NCBI RefSeq assembly: GCF_002288635.1
Contig: NZ_NRSW01000001.1
Coordinates: 781,079-845,078, forward strand
Reading direction: 5' to 3'
Source: Mucilaginibacter sp. MD40
Lineage (GTDB): Bacteria > Bacteroidota > Bacteroidia > Sphingobacteriales > Sphingobacteriaceae
Length of the DNA: 64,000 nucleotides
A program made the position numbers and the translations under genes. This document shows, one piece after another, positions 7,312 to 16,325 of the stretch. The notes under the pieces are model-generated. The model was not told the origin of the DNA, ran no database searches, and saw only the letters and a list, made by a program, of their open reading frames with translations. Positions within the stretch are counted from its first letter, which is position 1, and the number at the start of each line of letters is the position of its first letter.

Positions 7312-8724
7312 TTATTTAAGGTTAATGGCCTTCATTTTATTATACAGCGTTTTGCGGTCGATATTTAGTATCTCGGCGGCTTTGGTCTTGTTAAAATTAA
7401 CCTCGCGTAAAACCCTTAATATGGTTTCATGTTCAGCGCCCAGGGCCGCGTTTTTCAAGTCGTGCTTAGCTTCTTTCTGCTCGTTATTAGCGGCAGATGG
7501 TGATGATTCGAAGGCTGACACCCTGTAATTAGAAATTTCCAGTGGAAGGGTTTTCATGGTTATCTCATTGCCCTCGGTTAATAGTGTAGCGCGCCTTACC
7601 ACATTTTTTAACTCGCGGATATTACCCTGCCAGCGGTAGTTCATAAAACACTCTACCACATCGGGCGAAAAGCTGGTAACATTCCGGTCAAGTTCCTGGT
7701 TGGCTACTTTAAGGAAGTGCTCGGCCAGCATCATAATATCATTCCCGCGTTCGCGCAGGGGCGGCATAAATATACTAAACTCATTAAAGCGATGGTAAAG
7801 GTCTTCCCGGAAACGGCCTTTGTTGATACCGTCCTGCAGGTTTTCGTTCGTCGCTATAATAATGCGTACATCCAGGTCGATTTCTTTAGTACTGCCAATA
7901 CGTTTTACCTTGCGCTCCTGTACTGTTCGCAACAGTGCCGCCTGTATCTCATAAGATAAGTTTCCTACCTCATCCAGGAAAAGTGTACCCCCGTTAGCCA
8001 TTTCAAAATGGCCAATTTTTGTGTATAGCGCGCCCGTAAATGAACCTTTTTCGTGACCAAAAAATTCACTTGCAGCAAGCTCTTTGGTTAAGGAACCACA
8101 ATCCATAGCCACAAATGGCTCATTGGCCCGCGGGCTGTTCATGTGTATGCTCTTCGCAACTGATTCTTTACCGGTGCCGCTTTCTCCCAATATAATTACG
8201 CTGTAGTTGGTTGGCGCAACCAGTTCTATTTGGCGGTATAATTCTTTTGAGGCCTTGCTGGTACCTACAACAAACTCAGCTGTGAGCACTTGCTTCTTGT
8301 TTTCTTTTGAGCTGGCAGGTTTAGTGCTACTATAGTCGCTTCCCGCGCTTTCCTGCAGGGCGTATTGCGTTTCTATAGCCTTATTAATGGTATTTAATAT
8401 CTCATCCGGATACAGCGGTTTGGTGATATAGTCATACGCCCCCATCTTGATGAGTTCAACCGCCATCTTTATATCCGAGTAACCTGTAATAATAATAACA
8501 CCGGTTTTAGGATAGAGCGCCTTAATGTTCTTGAGCATTTCCCGGCCATCCGTGTCCTCCAGCCTGAAATCGCAAAGCACCAGGTCGTATTCCTCCTTTT
8601 TTAGGCATTCCATACCTGCACTGCCGTTGGCGGCGGTGGTTATTTCGAACCCGTTGCGCGTTAAAAACTTTGAGAGTAATAACCCAACGTTAACTTCATC
8701 GTCAATGATGAGGATTTTCTTCAT
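7312..8724 (-). CDS. sigma-54-dependent response regulator, NtrC family
   Basis: This 470-residue protein has three domains. The receiver at 1-120 carries acidic residues DDE at 8-10, acceptor Asp52 and a Lys in the KPLYPDE region. The AAA+ domain spans about 150-390: Walker A GESGTGKE, the sigma-54 contact loop GSFTGA and Walker B TLFLDEVG. A Fis-type HTH lies at 430-470 (NFNKTKAAEILNIDRKTLYNKM). It activates RpoN promoters when phosphorylated. No full kinase is adjacent, only the 72-residue H-box protein downstream. Targets are unknown. Confidence 0.93.
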   Translation of the reverse strand: MKKILIIDDEVNVGLLLSKFLTRNGFEITTAANGSAGMECLKKEEYDLVLCDFRLEDTDGREMLKNIKALYPKTGVIIITGYSDIKMAVELIKMGAYDYITKPLYPDEILNTINKAIETQYALQESAGSDYSSTKPASSKENKKQVLTAEFVVGTSKASKELYRQIELVAPTNYSVIILGESGTGKESVAKSIHMNSPRANEPFVAMDCGSLTKELAASEFFGHEKGSFTGALYTKIGHFEMANGGTLFLDEVGNLSYEIQAALLRTVQERKVKRIGSTKEIDLDVRIIIATNENLQDGINKGRFREDLYHRFNEFSIFMPPLRERGNDIMMLAEHFLKVANQELDRNVTSFSPDVVECFMNYRWQGNIRELKNVVRRATLLTEGNEITMKTLPLEISNYRVSAFESSPSAANNEQKEAKHDLKNAALGAEHETILRVLREVNFNKTKAAEILNIDRKTLYNKMKAINLK

Positions 8725-8831
8725 ATCACCAAATAGTATACAGGGTAAATGTAGTATTCGTATTAATATACAAATAATCGCTAAGTTATCAGAATAATTA
8801 TTAATTAAGGGTAAAAATTAAAGTACAAAGC

Positions 8832-8862
8832 ATAAAAAAAGGAGGCAATGCCTCCTTTTTCA
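8832..8862 (-). terminator. terminator of the beta-barrel gene at 8887-9462
   Basis: The stem AAAAGGAGGCA/TGCCTCCTTTT has almost no loop and is followed on the minus strand by a run of T. It lies 25 bases after the stop codon. Confidence 0.85.
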
Positions 8863-8886
8863 ATTGTTGAGTTTTGGTAAATGTTC

Positions 8887-9462
8887 TTAGAAACCGTAAG
8901 CTAAACGTAAACCTACAAATTTCACTTTGCTGTCAATGTTAGTAACGTAGTTTGAGGTTGACTCGTAACGGATACCGGCATCAATAAAGTTACCGCTTGC
9001 GCTAACAGGGAACTGTACACCAATTTGCGGAGCCCATACAAAAGCTGTTGACTTGTCGTTGTAGGTATCAGCTTTGTTTAATAAGAAAGCTGCACCTGCT
9101 TCACCCTGGATGTAGAAATTAGCAACCGGGAAGAATTTTAAACCTGCTTTAACCGGCAACAACTGTACATTAGGTAATTTTACATCTGCAACAGTTTTAC
9201 CAAAGAAATTGTTAAAACCAGCGTTAACAGTAGCAAATAACTGGCTTGCAACCGGGATATCTGCCTGTACCGAACCACCAAGGTTCCATTTGTGGCTGTC
9301 TTTAAAGTTACTTACAGGTACACCAGTTTCTACACCAATGCTGTAGCGTATGCCGCTTGGGGTAGTTGTTGAAGTAGATGTAGGGGTTGTTTGAGCTTTA
9401 GCTGAGTATGATAAACCTGCAAATGCTAAAACTAATGCTGCGATTTTTAATGTGCTTTTCAT
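8887..9462 (-). CDS. secreted outer-membrane beta-barrel protein
   Basis: These 191 residues begin with a standard signal peptide (MKSTLKIAALVLAFAGLSYS, cleavage after AKA) and a Thr/Ser/Pro-rich linker. Eight or so amphipathic strands follow, ending in FVGLRLAYGF with a terminal Phe, as in small OmpA/OmpX-like barrels. It is monocistronic with its own terminator. Its role in the outer membrane is unknown. Confidence 0.8.
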   Translation of the reverse strand: MKSTLKIAALVLAFAGLSYSAKAQTTPTSTSTTTPSGIRYSIGVETGVPVSNFKDSHKWNLGGSVQADIPVASQLFATVNAGFNNFFGKTVADVKLPNVQLLPVKAGLKFFPVANFYIQGEAGAAFLLNKADTYNDKSTAFVWAPQIGVQFPVSASGNFIDAGIRYESTSNYVTNIDSKVKFVGLRLAYGF

Positions 9463-9643
9463 GATTTTAAAAATTTAGATCGTGTGCTTTTTTCTTTTGC
9501 ACGGCACAAAGTAAAGCACGAAAAAGCATTGGATTTTTCATCCAAAAGTCACAATTATTTAATCGTTTGATTAACAATAATTTAAATTTGACCATTTGGG
9601 TAATTTGGTCAACACACTGTCAATTATTGATGAAATTAAAATG

Positions 9644-9682
9644 AAAAAAGGCCCAATACGCATAGTACAGCGCCTTTTTGCT
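9644..9682 (-). terminator. terminator after the enoyl-CoA hydratase gene
   Basis: On the minus strand AAAAAGGC pairs with GCCTTTTTT around a roughly 22-base loop, about 30 bases after the hydratase stop. Confidence 0.65.
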
Positions 9683-9713
9683 TATTTATCAAAGGATATT
9701 AACGGGACAGTTT

Positions 9714-10499
9714 TTATTTATTTGACCGAAAATTTGGTTGCCGTTTTTCCATAAATGCCGCTACCCCTTCTTTGAAATCAGCGGTGCTAAAACATTTTCC
9801 AAACTCATCTATTTCGGTGATATATCCTGAGCGGCTACCCTCTGTACCAGTATTAACAGCACGTATAGCCGCGGCTATAGCAAGAGGAGAGCGCGTCAGT
9901 ATCTTATTCATTATTTCCTCTGCTTTGGGCAAAAGATCATCCTGGAAAACTACATGGTTAACCAGGCCAATTTGCAGTGCTTCAGCAGCGGTGATCATAT
10001 CGGCAGTCATGATCAGCTCCAGCGCTTTACCGCGGCCTACCAATTGCGTAAGCCTTTGCGTGCCGCCATAGCCCGGTATTAAACCCAAAGTGACTTCGGG
10101 CAGGCCCATTTTGGCATTATCAGATGCGACGCGGATGTGGCAGGCCATAGCCAGTTCTAATCCGCCGCCCAGGGCAAAGCCATTTACAGCTGCAATTACC
10201 GGTTTAGTACTATTGGCGATCATATCAAAAACGGTAGTCTGTCCCCTTTCTGCAAGTGCGCGGCCACCTCCGTAATCCAACCCTTCAAATTCGGCTATAT
10301 CTGCGCCGGCAACAAAGGCTTTTTTCCCTGTGCCGGTTATAATAATGCCCCCTATAGCCGCATTTTCCAATGCTACCGTAAGTGCTTCATGCAATTCGGC
10401 AAGTGTAAAGCGGTTAAGCGCGTTCAGTTTCTTTTCGCGATCAATAGTAATATATTGGATAAGGCCTTTTACCTCTACTTTTATATGCTCGTACTCCAT
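9714..10499 (-). CDS. enoyl-CoA hydratase/isomerase family protein (crotonase)
   Basis: These 261 residues are the normal length for a crotonase. The oxyanion-hole segments AFVAGADIAEF and NGFALGGGLELAMACHIRVA are present. The Glu of GGGLELAMAC and the Glu of GLPEVTLGLIPGYGGTQRL match both catalytic glutamates, so true hydratase activity on short 2-enoyl-CoAs (crotonyl-CoA type) is plausible. It follows the B12-binding domain gene by 13 bases, a pairing that points to acyl-CoA metabolism. Confidence 0.9.
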   Translation of the reverse strand: MEYEHIKVEVKGLIQYITIDREKKLNALNRFTLAELHEALTVALENAAIGGIIITGTGKKAFVAGADIAEFEGLDYGGGRALAERGQTTVFDMIANSTKPVIAAVNGFALGGGLELAMACHIRVASDNAKMGLPEVTLGLIPGYGGTQRLTQLVGRGKALELIMTADMITAAEALQIGLVNHVVFQDDLLPKAEEIMNKILTRSPLAIAAAIRAVNTGTEGSRSGYITEIDEFGKCFSTADFKEGVAAFMEKRQPNFRSNK

Positions 10500-10512
10500 A
10501 GCCCTTTCTGCA

Positions 10513-10935
10513 TTAAAAATTACGGTGGGTATGCACCCAATTGGTTATATAACTTACAATATCATGTGTGCTGGTTCCGGGCGGAAATAATTCTCCGGCG
10601 CCCATGGCCTTAAGTTCGGCCATATCGTCGGCCGGGATAATACCGCCTCCTGTAAGCAAAACGTCGTTCATTTGCTTTTCTTTTAATAAGGCCAACACTT
10701 TTGGAAAAACTGTCATATGCGCGCCCGATAGTATACTGATGCCAATAGCGTCAACATCTTCCTGCAGGGCTGTGTTTACCACCATTTCGGGTGTTTGGCG
10801 TAAGCCGGTATAAATTACCTCCATGCCGGCATCACGCAGGCTGGTAGCAATAATACGGGCGCCACGGTCATGCCCGTCGAGGCCTACTTTTGCTACTAAT
10901 ACACGTATGGGGCGGTTAAATTGGCTGGCACTCAT
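10513..10935 (-). CDS. methylmalonyl-CoA mutase C-terminal (B12-binding) domain protein
   Basis: These 140 residues form a free-standing cobalamin-binding Rossmann domain. [12 protein letters not shown] holds the DxHxxG motif whose His ligates cobalt; SILSG and LLTGGGIIP are the other two B12-tail contacts. Free B domains pair with separate catalytic subunits in two-part acyl-CoA mutases; that large subunit is not in this window. The downstream crotonase is probably in the same operon. Confidence 0.9.
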   Translation of the reverse strand: MSASQFNRPIRVLVAKVGLDGHDRGARIIATSLRDAGMEVIYTGLRQTPEMVVNTALQEDVDAIGISILSGAHMTVFPKVLALLKEKQMNDVLLTGGGIIPADDMAELKAMGAGELFPPGTSTHDIVSYITNWVHTHRNF

Positions 10936-11002
10936 AGCTCGGTTTGCTTTTGGTAAATGTAGGAAATTTTCTCTATGGCGTAATTGCGAGGATAGCGCTA
11001 TG

Positions 11003-11034
11003 AGACTTTATGGCCCGCAGAGAGTATAAAGTCT
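11003..11034. other. perfect 9-bp inverted repeat in the mutase/glnS divergent gap
   Basis: AGACTTTAT at 11003-11011 pairs with ATAAAGTCT at 11026-11034 across 14 bases. It lies in the 207-base gap between the divergent mutase-domain gene and glnS, so it is either an operator or a stem in the mutase leader. No riboswitch consensus such as a B12 box is seen. The rest of the gap is AT-rich, with TACTTTTA at 11118-11125 as a likely glnS -7 element. Confidence 0.4.
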
Positions 11035-11142
11035 TTCTATTGTATTTCAACTTGTTATACAATAACATCTTTTAAAGTAAAGAATAGTAAATAAAAGTAA
11101 AATTTAGCCAAATTCAGTACTTTTACACCCTGTTTTAATATC

Positions 11143-12801
11143 ATGAGCGAAGAAAGATCACTTAATTTTATAGAAGAAATTGTTGAAGCGGATATAGCCG
11201 CCGGCAAACATGACGGCAGGGTGCTTACCCGTTTCCCGCCTGAACCTAATGGCTACCTGCACATCGGCCACGCTAAATCCATTTGCCTTAATTTTGGCCT
11301 CGCCCAAAAATATAATGGTAAAACCAACCTGCGTTTTGATGATACCAACCCCGTAAAAGAGGATGTTGAGTATGTGGATAGCATTAAGGAAGATGTAAAA
11401 TGGCTCGGCTTTGAGTGGGCCAATGAGTTCTACGCCTCAGACTATTTTGACAAATTATACGATTTTGCCGTCGAGCTCATTAAAAAAGGATTCGCCTATG
11501 TTGATGACAGTAACGCCGAAGAAATAGCCGCACAAAAAGGTACGCCAACAGAGCCGGGAACCGGTAACGAGTACCGCAATCGTAGCGTTGAAGAGAACCT
11601 GCGCCTGTTTGCCGAAATGAAAGATGGCAAGTACCCGGATGGTGCTAAAGTTTTGCGTGCCAAGATTGACCTGGCATCGCCCAATATGTTACTGCGCGAC
11701 CCGCTGATGTACCGTATTAAGCACGCGCATCACCACCGTACAGGAGATAAATGGTGTATTTACCCGATGTATGATTTCGCCCACGGCCAGAGCGACGCCA
11801 TAGAAGAAATCACGCATAGTATATGTACGCTGGAGTTTGTGCCCCACCGCGCGCTGTATGATCTTTTTATAGAGCGCCTTAACCTGTTCCCGAGTAAACA
11901 GTATGAGTTTGCCCGCCTTAACCTCAACTACACGGTAATGAGCAAACGTAAACTGCTGCAACTGGTTGAAGATGGCTTTGTTGATGGTTGGGATGACCCG
12001 CGCATGCCTACCATTAGCGGCTTACGCCGCCGTGGTTACACACCTGCCAGTATCCGCGAGTTTTGCGAGCGCATAGGGGTGGCTAAACGCGAAAACATGA
12101 TAGATGTAGGTTTGCTGGAATTTTGCATACGCGAGGACCTCAACAAAACTGCGTGGCGCCGTATGGCCGTGCTTGATCCGGTGAAACTGATCATCGACAA
12201 TTACCCTGAAGGACAAACCGATATTTTTAGCGGCGAAAACAACCCGGAGGTTGAAGGCGGCGATGGCAGCAGGGAGTTCCCATTTGGCCGTGAACTTTGG
12301 ATTGAGCGCGACGACTTCATGGAAGAGCCTACTAAAAAATATTTCAGGCTGGGTATAGGCTTAATGGTAAGGCTGAAAAACGCCTACATTATTAAAGGTG
12401 AAAGCATTGTGAAAGACGCGGAAGGTAACATTACCGAGATCCATTGCTCTTACATACCCGAATCAAAAAGCGGGAACGACACCAGCGGTATCAACGTAAA
12501 AGGCACTATCCACTGGGTGAGTGTCGAGCATGCCAAAACCGCCGAAGTTAGGCTGTACGACCGCCTGTTTAAGGTAGAAGACCCAAGCAACGAGGATGGC
12601 GACTTTAAGGATTACATTAACCCTGATAGCCTGCAGGTAATTAAAACGGCTTACATTGAGCCAGACTTGGTTAACGCCGTTGCCGGCATACCAGTACAGT
12701 TCATGCGTAAGGGCTATTTTACGCTGGATAAAAATGCCACATCCGATAAACTGGTGTTTAACCGTACTGTTACCCTTAAAGATGGCTGGGTGAAGAAATA
12801 A
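11143..12801 (+). CDS. glnS: glutaminyl-tRNA synthetase
   Basis: This class I synthetase charges tRNA-Gln. It has 552 residues. The HIGH motif is at about 40-43 in [15 protein letters not shown] and the KMSKS equivalent is VMSKRKLLQ near 265. FDDTNP and [17 protein letters not shown] are GlnRS/GluRS landmarks, and the C-terminal half forms the two anticodon-binding beta-barrels. It is monocistronic with a strong terminator. Confidence 0.97.
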   Translation: MSEERSLNFIEEIVEADIAAGKHDGRVLTRFPPEPNGYLHIGHAKSICLNFGLAQKYNGKTNLRFDDTNPVKEDVEYVDSIKEDVKWLGFEWANEFYASDYFDKLYDFAVELIKKGFAYVDDSNAEEIAAQKGTPTEPGTGNEYRNRSVEENLRLFAEMKDGKYPDGAKVLRAKIDLASPNMLLRDPLMYRIKHAHHHRTGDKWCIYPMYDFAHGQSDAIEEITHSICTLEFVPHRALYDLFIERLNLFPSKQYEFARLNLNYTVMSKRKLLQLVEDGFVDGWDDPRMPTISGLRRRGYTPASIREFCERIGVAKRENMIDVGLLEFCIREDLNKTAWRRMAVLDPVKLIIDNYPEGQTDIFSGENNPEVEGGDGSREFPFGRELWIERDDFMEEPTKKYFRLGIGLMVRLKNAYIIKGESIVKDAEGNITEIHCSYIPESKSGNDTSGINVKGTIHWVSVEHAKTAEVRLYDRLFKVEDPSNEDGDFKDYINPDSLQVIKTAYIEPDLVNAVAGIPVQFMRKGYFTLDKNATSDKLVFNRTVTLKDGWVKK

Positions 12802-12813
12802 ACCCAATTTCTA

Positions 12814-12858
12814 TAAAAAGAAACGCAAGGCTTTTAGCAGCCTGGCGTTTCTTTTTTA
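12814..12858. terminator. bidirectional terminator between glnS and the DUF1501 gene
   Basis: AAAAGAAACGC pairs with GCGTTTCTTTT. There is a secondary AAGGCT/AGCCT pairing inside, with T-runs on both strands. It serves convergent transcripts. Confidence 0.85.
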
Positions 12859-12866
12859 GGTACTAA

Positions 12867-14063
12867 CTATACAAAATCCATCGCTCTGAAACCGGAGTTA
12901 AGCACTGTGCTGTTATTCACATTCAGCCACTTATCCAATAAGGTGGCATATATATTCCTGAAATCGATCTCGTATTTCAGGTCGCCGTTGTCTAACTGGG
13001 TCAAATCGGGCGCGTTGTTATAAATGCCTTGCTTGTTTAGCTTACCACCAAAAAGCATCACATTATTAGCCGTACCATGGTCTGTGCCGTCGCTGGCATT
13101 TTGCTCAACCCGGCGGCCAAACTCGGAGAAGGTCATTACTAAGGTATCATCCAGCCTGCCGGTTTGTTTAAGGTCTTTAATAAATGCCGCTACACCCTCA
13201 CCGTATACTTTTAACTGGCGGCCCTGCTGGTTTATTTGAGTAGTATGCGTATCAAACCCGCTTAAAGAAACATAATATACCCGTGTTTTTAAACCCGAAT
13301 TAATAAACTTAGCTACGCTTTTTAACTGGTTAGCAAACCCGGTTTGCGGATATTCTGCTTTTGTTTGATAGGTTTTTGATGTTTGCTGTATGTAATCGGC
13401 TGATGAATAGGTTTCAATCATGGTTTTATACAGGTAACCCAGGTTGTCTTCGTTCAAATTATCGTTGTGCTCGTTAACCAGTTCCTTAAAAAACGGTTCA
13501 CGGGTGTTGCTGTATAATTTACCGGGGTTTTGCACGGCTATTCCCTTCATTTTAGAACCCTTAAGGGCCAGCGACAAGGTATCATCCACCTCGACAGCGG
13601 TATAAGGGTTTTTATTCACGGCGCAATTAGCGTCAAGATAGCGGCCTATCCAGCCGGTGGTAAGAAATTGGTCTGACGCGCTGGCGGTTTGCCATATATC
13701 CATAGAGCGAAAATGCGACCGGTCGGGATTAGGGTAACCCACGGAGTTAATGATACTCATCCAGCCCTGGTCGTAAAGTTCCTTAAGCGCAGCCAGGTTA
13801 GGGTTAAGCGCCTGCAAGTCATTTAACTTGATCAGATCAGGCTGTTTGATAGCTATGGTTTTTCGTTTCTGATAGTAAACATCATTACCGTAGGGTACAA
13901 TAGTATTTAAGCCATCGTTACCACCAGACAGCTGTATGATCACCAGGTTTTTAAACCCGCTTAGCTCGTTTGATGCCATCGCCTCGAACGGTTTCAGGAA
14001 TGATGGTATCAGAAACACGCCAGATGCCAGCGCGCTGCTTTTTAAAAAATCGCGTCTTTTCAT
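12867..14063 (-). CDS. DUF1501 family protein, Tat-exported
   Basis: These 398 residues start from the ATG at 14063; a GTG at 14072 would overlap the upstream gene and push the Tat motif inward. MKRRDFLKSSALASG is a clean twin-arginine signal. The body is the DUF1501 (alkaline phosphatase/sulfatase-like superfamily) fold with VIIQLSGGNDGLNTIVPYG, DRSHFRSMDIWQTA and DDTLVMTFSEFGRRVEQN. A DGTDHGTANNVMLFGG segment near the C-terminus is also characteristic. The substrate is unknown. It follows DUF1800 by 2 bases; the two families are nearly always paired, suggesting a joint periplasmic function. Confidence 0.92.
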   Translation of the reverse strand: MKRRDFLKSSALASGVFLIPSFLKPFEAMASNELSGFKNLVIIQLSGGNDGLNTIVPYGNDVYYQKRKTIAIKQPDLIKLNDLQALNPNLAALKELYDQGWMSIINSVGYPNPDRSHFRSMDIWQTASASDQFLTTGWIGRYLDANCAVNKNPYTAVEVDDTLSLALKGSKMKGIAVQNPGKLYSNTREPFFKELVNEHNDNLNEDNLGYLYKTMIETYSSADYIQQTSKTYQTKAEYPQTGFANQLKSVAKFINSGLKTRVYYVSLSGFDTHTTQINQQGRQLKVYGEGVAAFIKDLKQTGRLDDTLVMTFSEFGRRVEQNASDGTDHGTANNVMLFGGKLNKQGIYNNAPDLTQLDNGDLKYEIDFRNIYATLLDKWLNVNNSTVLNSGFRAMDFV

Positions 14064-14065
14064 AA

Positions 14066-15451
14066 CTAACACAATTGATATTCCGGCGTAGATACCAGCT
14101 CTACCACCATTGATTTAATACTGCCCGATTGCACAATCACTGATTTTAAATTGCTGTTTACCTCCGGCGATAATAATACCTCAGCCACTTGTTCTTTAGT
14201 AGCCCCTTTAGGTATACCGGCCAAAAACTTATCCCAATCTGCGGTGGATTGTGCCTGGGTTTTTACCTGTTTACGGTTAGGCATACCTGCCAGCAGCGCT
14301 TCATCTTCGGGATCGGCTTTGCCGTGGAAATCTATGATGCCGTTGTTAAGTACAGTAGAAGGTATTTTTAAACGGTACATAAGCGATGAGCTGTCTATCC
14401 AGTTTTTACCACCCGGCCAACCGGCTACATTTGGCGGATAAAACAGCACCTGCCCAAGCGCCCGTTCGAACTGCATCATTACTTCGGGGTTGTTATAGGT
14501 AATGTAAAACTGGCGGTTGAGGCCTACAATGAGATCGATAGGTGATTTGATAAGGTTGCCCACATTGGCCGGGGCGTAAAACCAATCGGCTGTAAAAATA
14601 TATTTCAGCACCGGGCTAAGCTCATAATTGCCGTTGTAAAGCAAATCAGCCATGGCGTTAACATGCGTTTTGTCAGGCGTATCATTCACCAGGTACCGGT
14701 ATAACTTGGTACAGATAAATACAGCAGTTTGCTTTTTTTGCAACAAGATATCAATAATATCTTCTCCCTTGAAGTTCCCGCTCTGGCCCATAAAGGTTTT
14801 GCTGCCTTCATCGTGCTGGCCCGCACGCATCACAAACTCTCCATTATTATTGAAACCCCATCCGGTAAACGCCCTTGCCGATTCTTTAATATCCTGCTCA
14901 GTATAATTACCCCGGCCAATGGTAAAAAGCTCCATCAACTCGCGGGCGAAGTTCTCATTAGGATGGCCTTTTCTGTTTTGCTGGTTGTTGAGAAATTGCA
15001 GCATAGCCGGCGATTGCGACACCTGCAACAGCAGGGTTTTGAAATTTCCAAGCGCGTTATCGCGTTGTATATTGTTTAGCTGCTGCGCATACCACGGGTT
15101 TTGTGTACGGCAAGCAAAATGATTGTGCCAAAACAACACCATCTTCTCACGTAAAACGGCTTCAGTACTGCTCATCTGGTTCAGCCAGGCAAGGTTAAGG
15201 TCCTTTTCCTGCTGCCGCTGCTCCTGCAGGAACATTTTACGTGTAAGGGTATCTGTTTTATCTGCCCTATCGGCCATTTGGTACGTTTGGTTAGCCGTTA
15301 GTAAGCTAAGGGGCTGCGAAAAATCTGACGACTTAAACAGTTCATCAACAGCATGTTTAACCGATAGCTTCTGGTATTGCGCCAGCTTATCTACATTTAG
15401 CCCGAAACCCGCACGGGCATATAAATGCTTAATCTTTGCTAAACTATTCAT
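14066..15451 (-). CDS. DUF1800 family protein
   Basis: These 461 residues start at the ATG at 15451, directly before the family opening KIKHLYARAGFG. A longer in-frame extension upstream is basic and not family-like. Conserved blocks are EKMVLFWHNHFACR, NFARELMELFTIGRGNYTEQD, ARAFTGWGF, DEGSKTFMGQSGNF and VAGWPGGKNWIDS. The function is unknown. It is the first gene of the two-gene DUF1800-DUF1501 operon. Confidence 0.92.
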   Translation of the reverse strand: MNSLAKIKHLYARAGFGLNVDKLAQYQKLSVKHAVDELFKSSDFSQPLSLLTANQTYQMADRADKTDTLTRKMFLQEQRQQEKDLNLAWLNQMSSTEAVLREKMVLFWHNHFACRTQNPWYAQQLNNIQRDNALGNFKTLLLQVSQSPAMLQFLNNQQNRKGHPNENFARELMELFTIGRGNYTEQDIKESARAFTGWGFNNNGEFVMRAGQHDEGSKTFMGQSGNFKGEDIIDILLQKKQTAVFICTKLYRYLVNDTPDKTHVNAMADLLYNGNYELSPVLKYIFTADWFYAPANVGNLIKSPIDLIVGLNRQFYITYNNPEVMMQFERALGQVLFYPPNVAGWPGGKNWIDSSSLMYRLKIPSTVLNNGIIDFHGKADPEDEALLAGMPNRKQVKTQAQSTADWDKFLAGIPKGATKEQVAEVLLSPEVNSNLKSVIVQSGSIKSMVVELVSTPEYQLC

Positions 15452-15528
15452 TATCAAATAAGACAAGCCCCGCAGCAAGTGGTTTAGCGTGCAGGAAACT
15501 TTTTTTACCCTTACGGGCAATTTGATTT

Positions 15529-15657
15529 ATGTGTACTACTACCTTACAATTAAATAACCATGTTATACCGGCTGCAAAGTATACCGAAATGCAGCAGTAT
15601 ATGGATAACATTGCCAAGGCACAAAATAAAAAGCTGGTGATACGCAAGAAGGCATAA
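15529..15657 (+). CDS. putative 42-residue small protein
   Basis: An ATG-to-TAA reading frame encodes MCTTTLQLNNHVIPAAKYTE followed by an amphipathic, lysine-rich tail ending KLVIRKKA. It is preceded by AATTTG, four bases before the start. Its stop codon forms the first bases of the aat -7 element. The product is not recognised. Codon usage looks normal for the neighbourhood, but so short a frame could be chance. Confidence 0.4.
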   Translation: MCTTTLQLNNHVIPAAKYTEMQQYMDNIAKAQNKKLVIRKKA

Positions 15658-15662
15658 CTTTG
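15655..15662 (+). promoter_or_regulatory. -7 element TAACTTTG before aat
   Basis: An exact TAnnTTTG match, 6 bases before the aat ATG, predicting a leaderless mRNA. Confidence 0.6.
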
Positions 15663-15668
15663 CCTTTG

Positions 15669-16307
15669 ATGATATACCGGCTTGATGAACGTTTGTTATT
15701 TCCCGACCCGGCGCTGGCCGATGACGACGGACTACTGGCCATAGGCGGCGACCTCTCTGTTGAGCGGTTGCTGCTGGCCTATCACAACGGCATTTTTCCC
15801 TGGTTCAGCGAAGACGACCCTATTCTGTGGTATTCGCCGCACGAACGGTTTGTACTTTATCCGCATGAAATAATGATTTCCAAATCCATGCGGAAAATAA
15901 TGAACAGCAATATCTTTGAGATTACTGTAAACCAATGTTTTGATGAGGTGGTTAGTCACTGTTCAACAATAAACCGGCAGGGACAAACCGGCACCTGGAT
16001 AACCTCCGGGATGAAAGAGGCATACTCCGCCCTGCACCAGCTGGGCCACGCCCATTCTGTAGAGGTTTGGAAAGATGGCCATTTAGCAGGAGGGCTTTAC
16101 GGCGTAAATGCCGATAAGGTATTCTGTGGCGAGAGCATGTTTAGCCTGGTAAACAATGCTTCTAAAGCTGCACTCATCTGGCTCTGCCATAACAGCAACT
16201 ACACCCTTATTGACTGCCAGGTATACACCGAACATTTACAAAGTATGGGTGCACGTACCATAGACAGAGCCGAATATTTGGATATACTGCATAATAAAGC
16301 CCTTTAA
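15669..16307 (+). CDS. aat: leucyl/phenylalanyl-tRNA--protein transferase
   Basis: These 212 residues start from the ATG at 15669; an in-frame TTG 9 bases earlier lies in the promoter. The enzyme transfers Leu or Phe from aminoacyl-tRNA to N-terminal Lys/Arg of proteins, creating N-degrons for ClpS/ClpAP. Family blocks are LFPDPALADDDGLLAIGGDL, YHNGIFPWFSEDDPILWYSP, TGTWITSGMKEAY and VFCGESMFSLVNNASKAAL. ruvC follows 18 bases later with its own -7 element. Confidence 0.95.
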   Translation: MIYRLDERLLFPDPALADDDGLLAIGGDLSVERLLLAYHNGIFPWFSEDDPILWYSPHERFVLYPHEIMISKSMRKIMNSNIFEITVNQCFDEVVSHCSTINRQGQTGTWITSGMKEAYSALHQLGHAHSVEVWKDGHLAGGLYGVNADKVFCGESMFSLVNNASKAALIWLCHNSNYTLIDCQVYTEHLQSMGARTIDRAEYLDILHNKAL

Positions 16308-16311
16308 ACAG

Positions 16312-16319
16312 TAGCTTTG
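16312..16319 (+). promoter_or_regulatory. -7 element TAGCTTTG before ruvC
   Basis: An exact TAnnTTTG match, 6 bases before the ruvC ATG at 16326, in the short gap after aat. Confidence 0.55.
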
Positions 16320-16325
16320 CAACAG

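Noticed and set aside
7312..8724. Sigma-54 promoters (GG-N10-GC) for the NtrC-type regulator
   Set aside because: I looked upstream of neighbouring genes and found no convincing -24/-12 pair.
10936..11142. Cobalamin riboswitch before the B12-binding domain gene
   Set aside because: No B12-box or matching leader fold; only a simple 9-bp inverted repeat is present.
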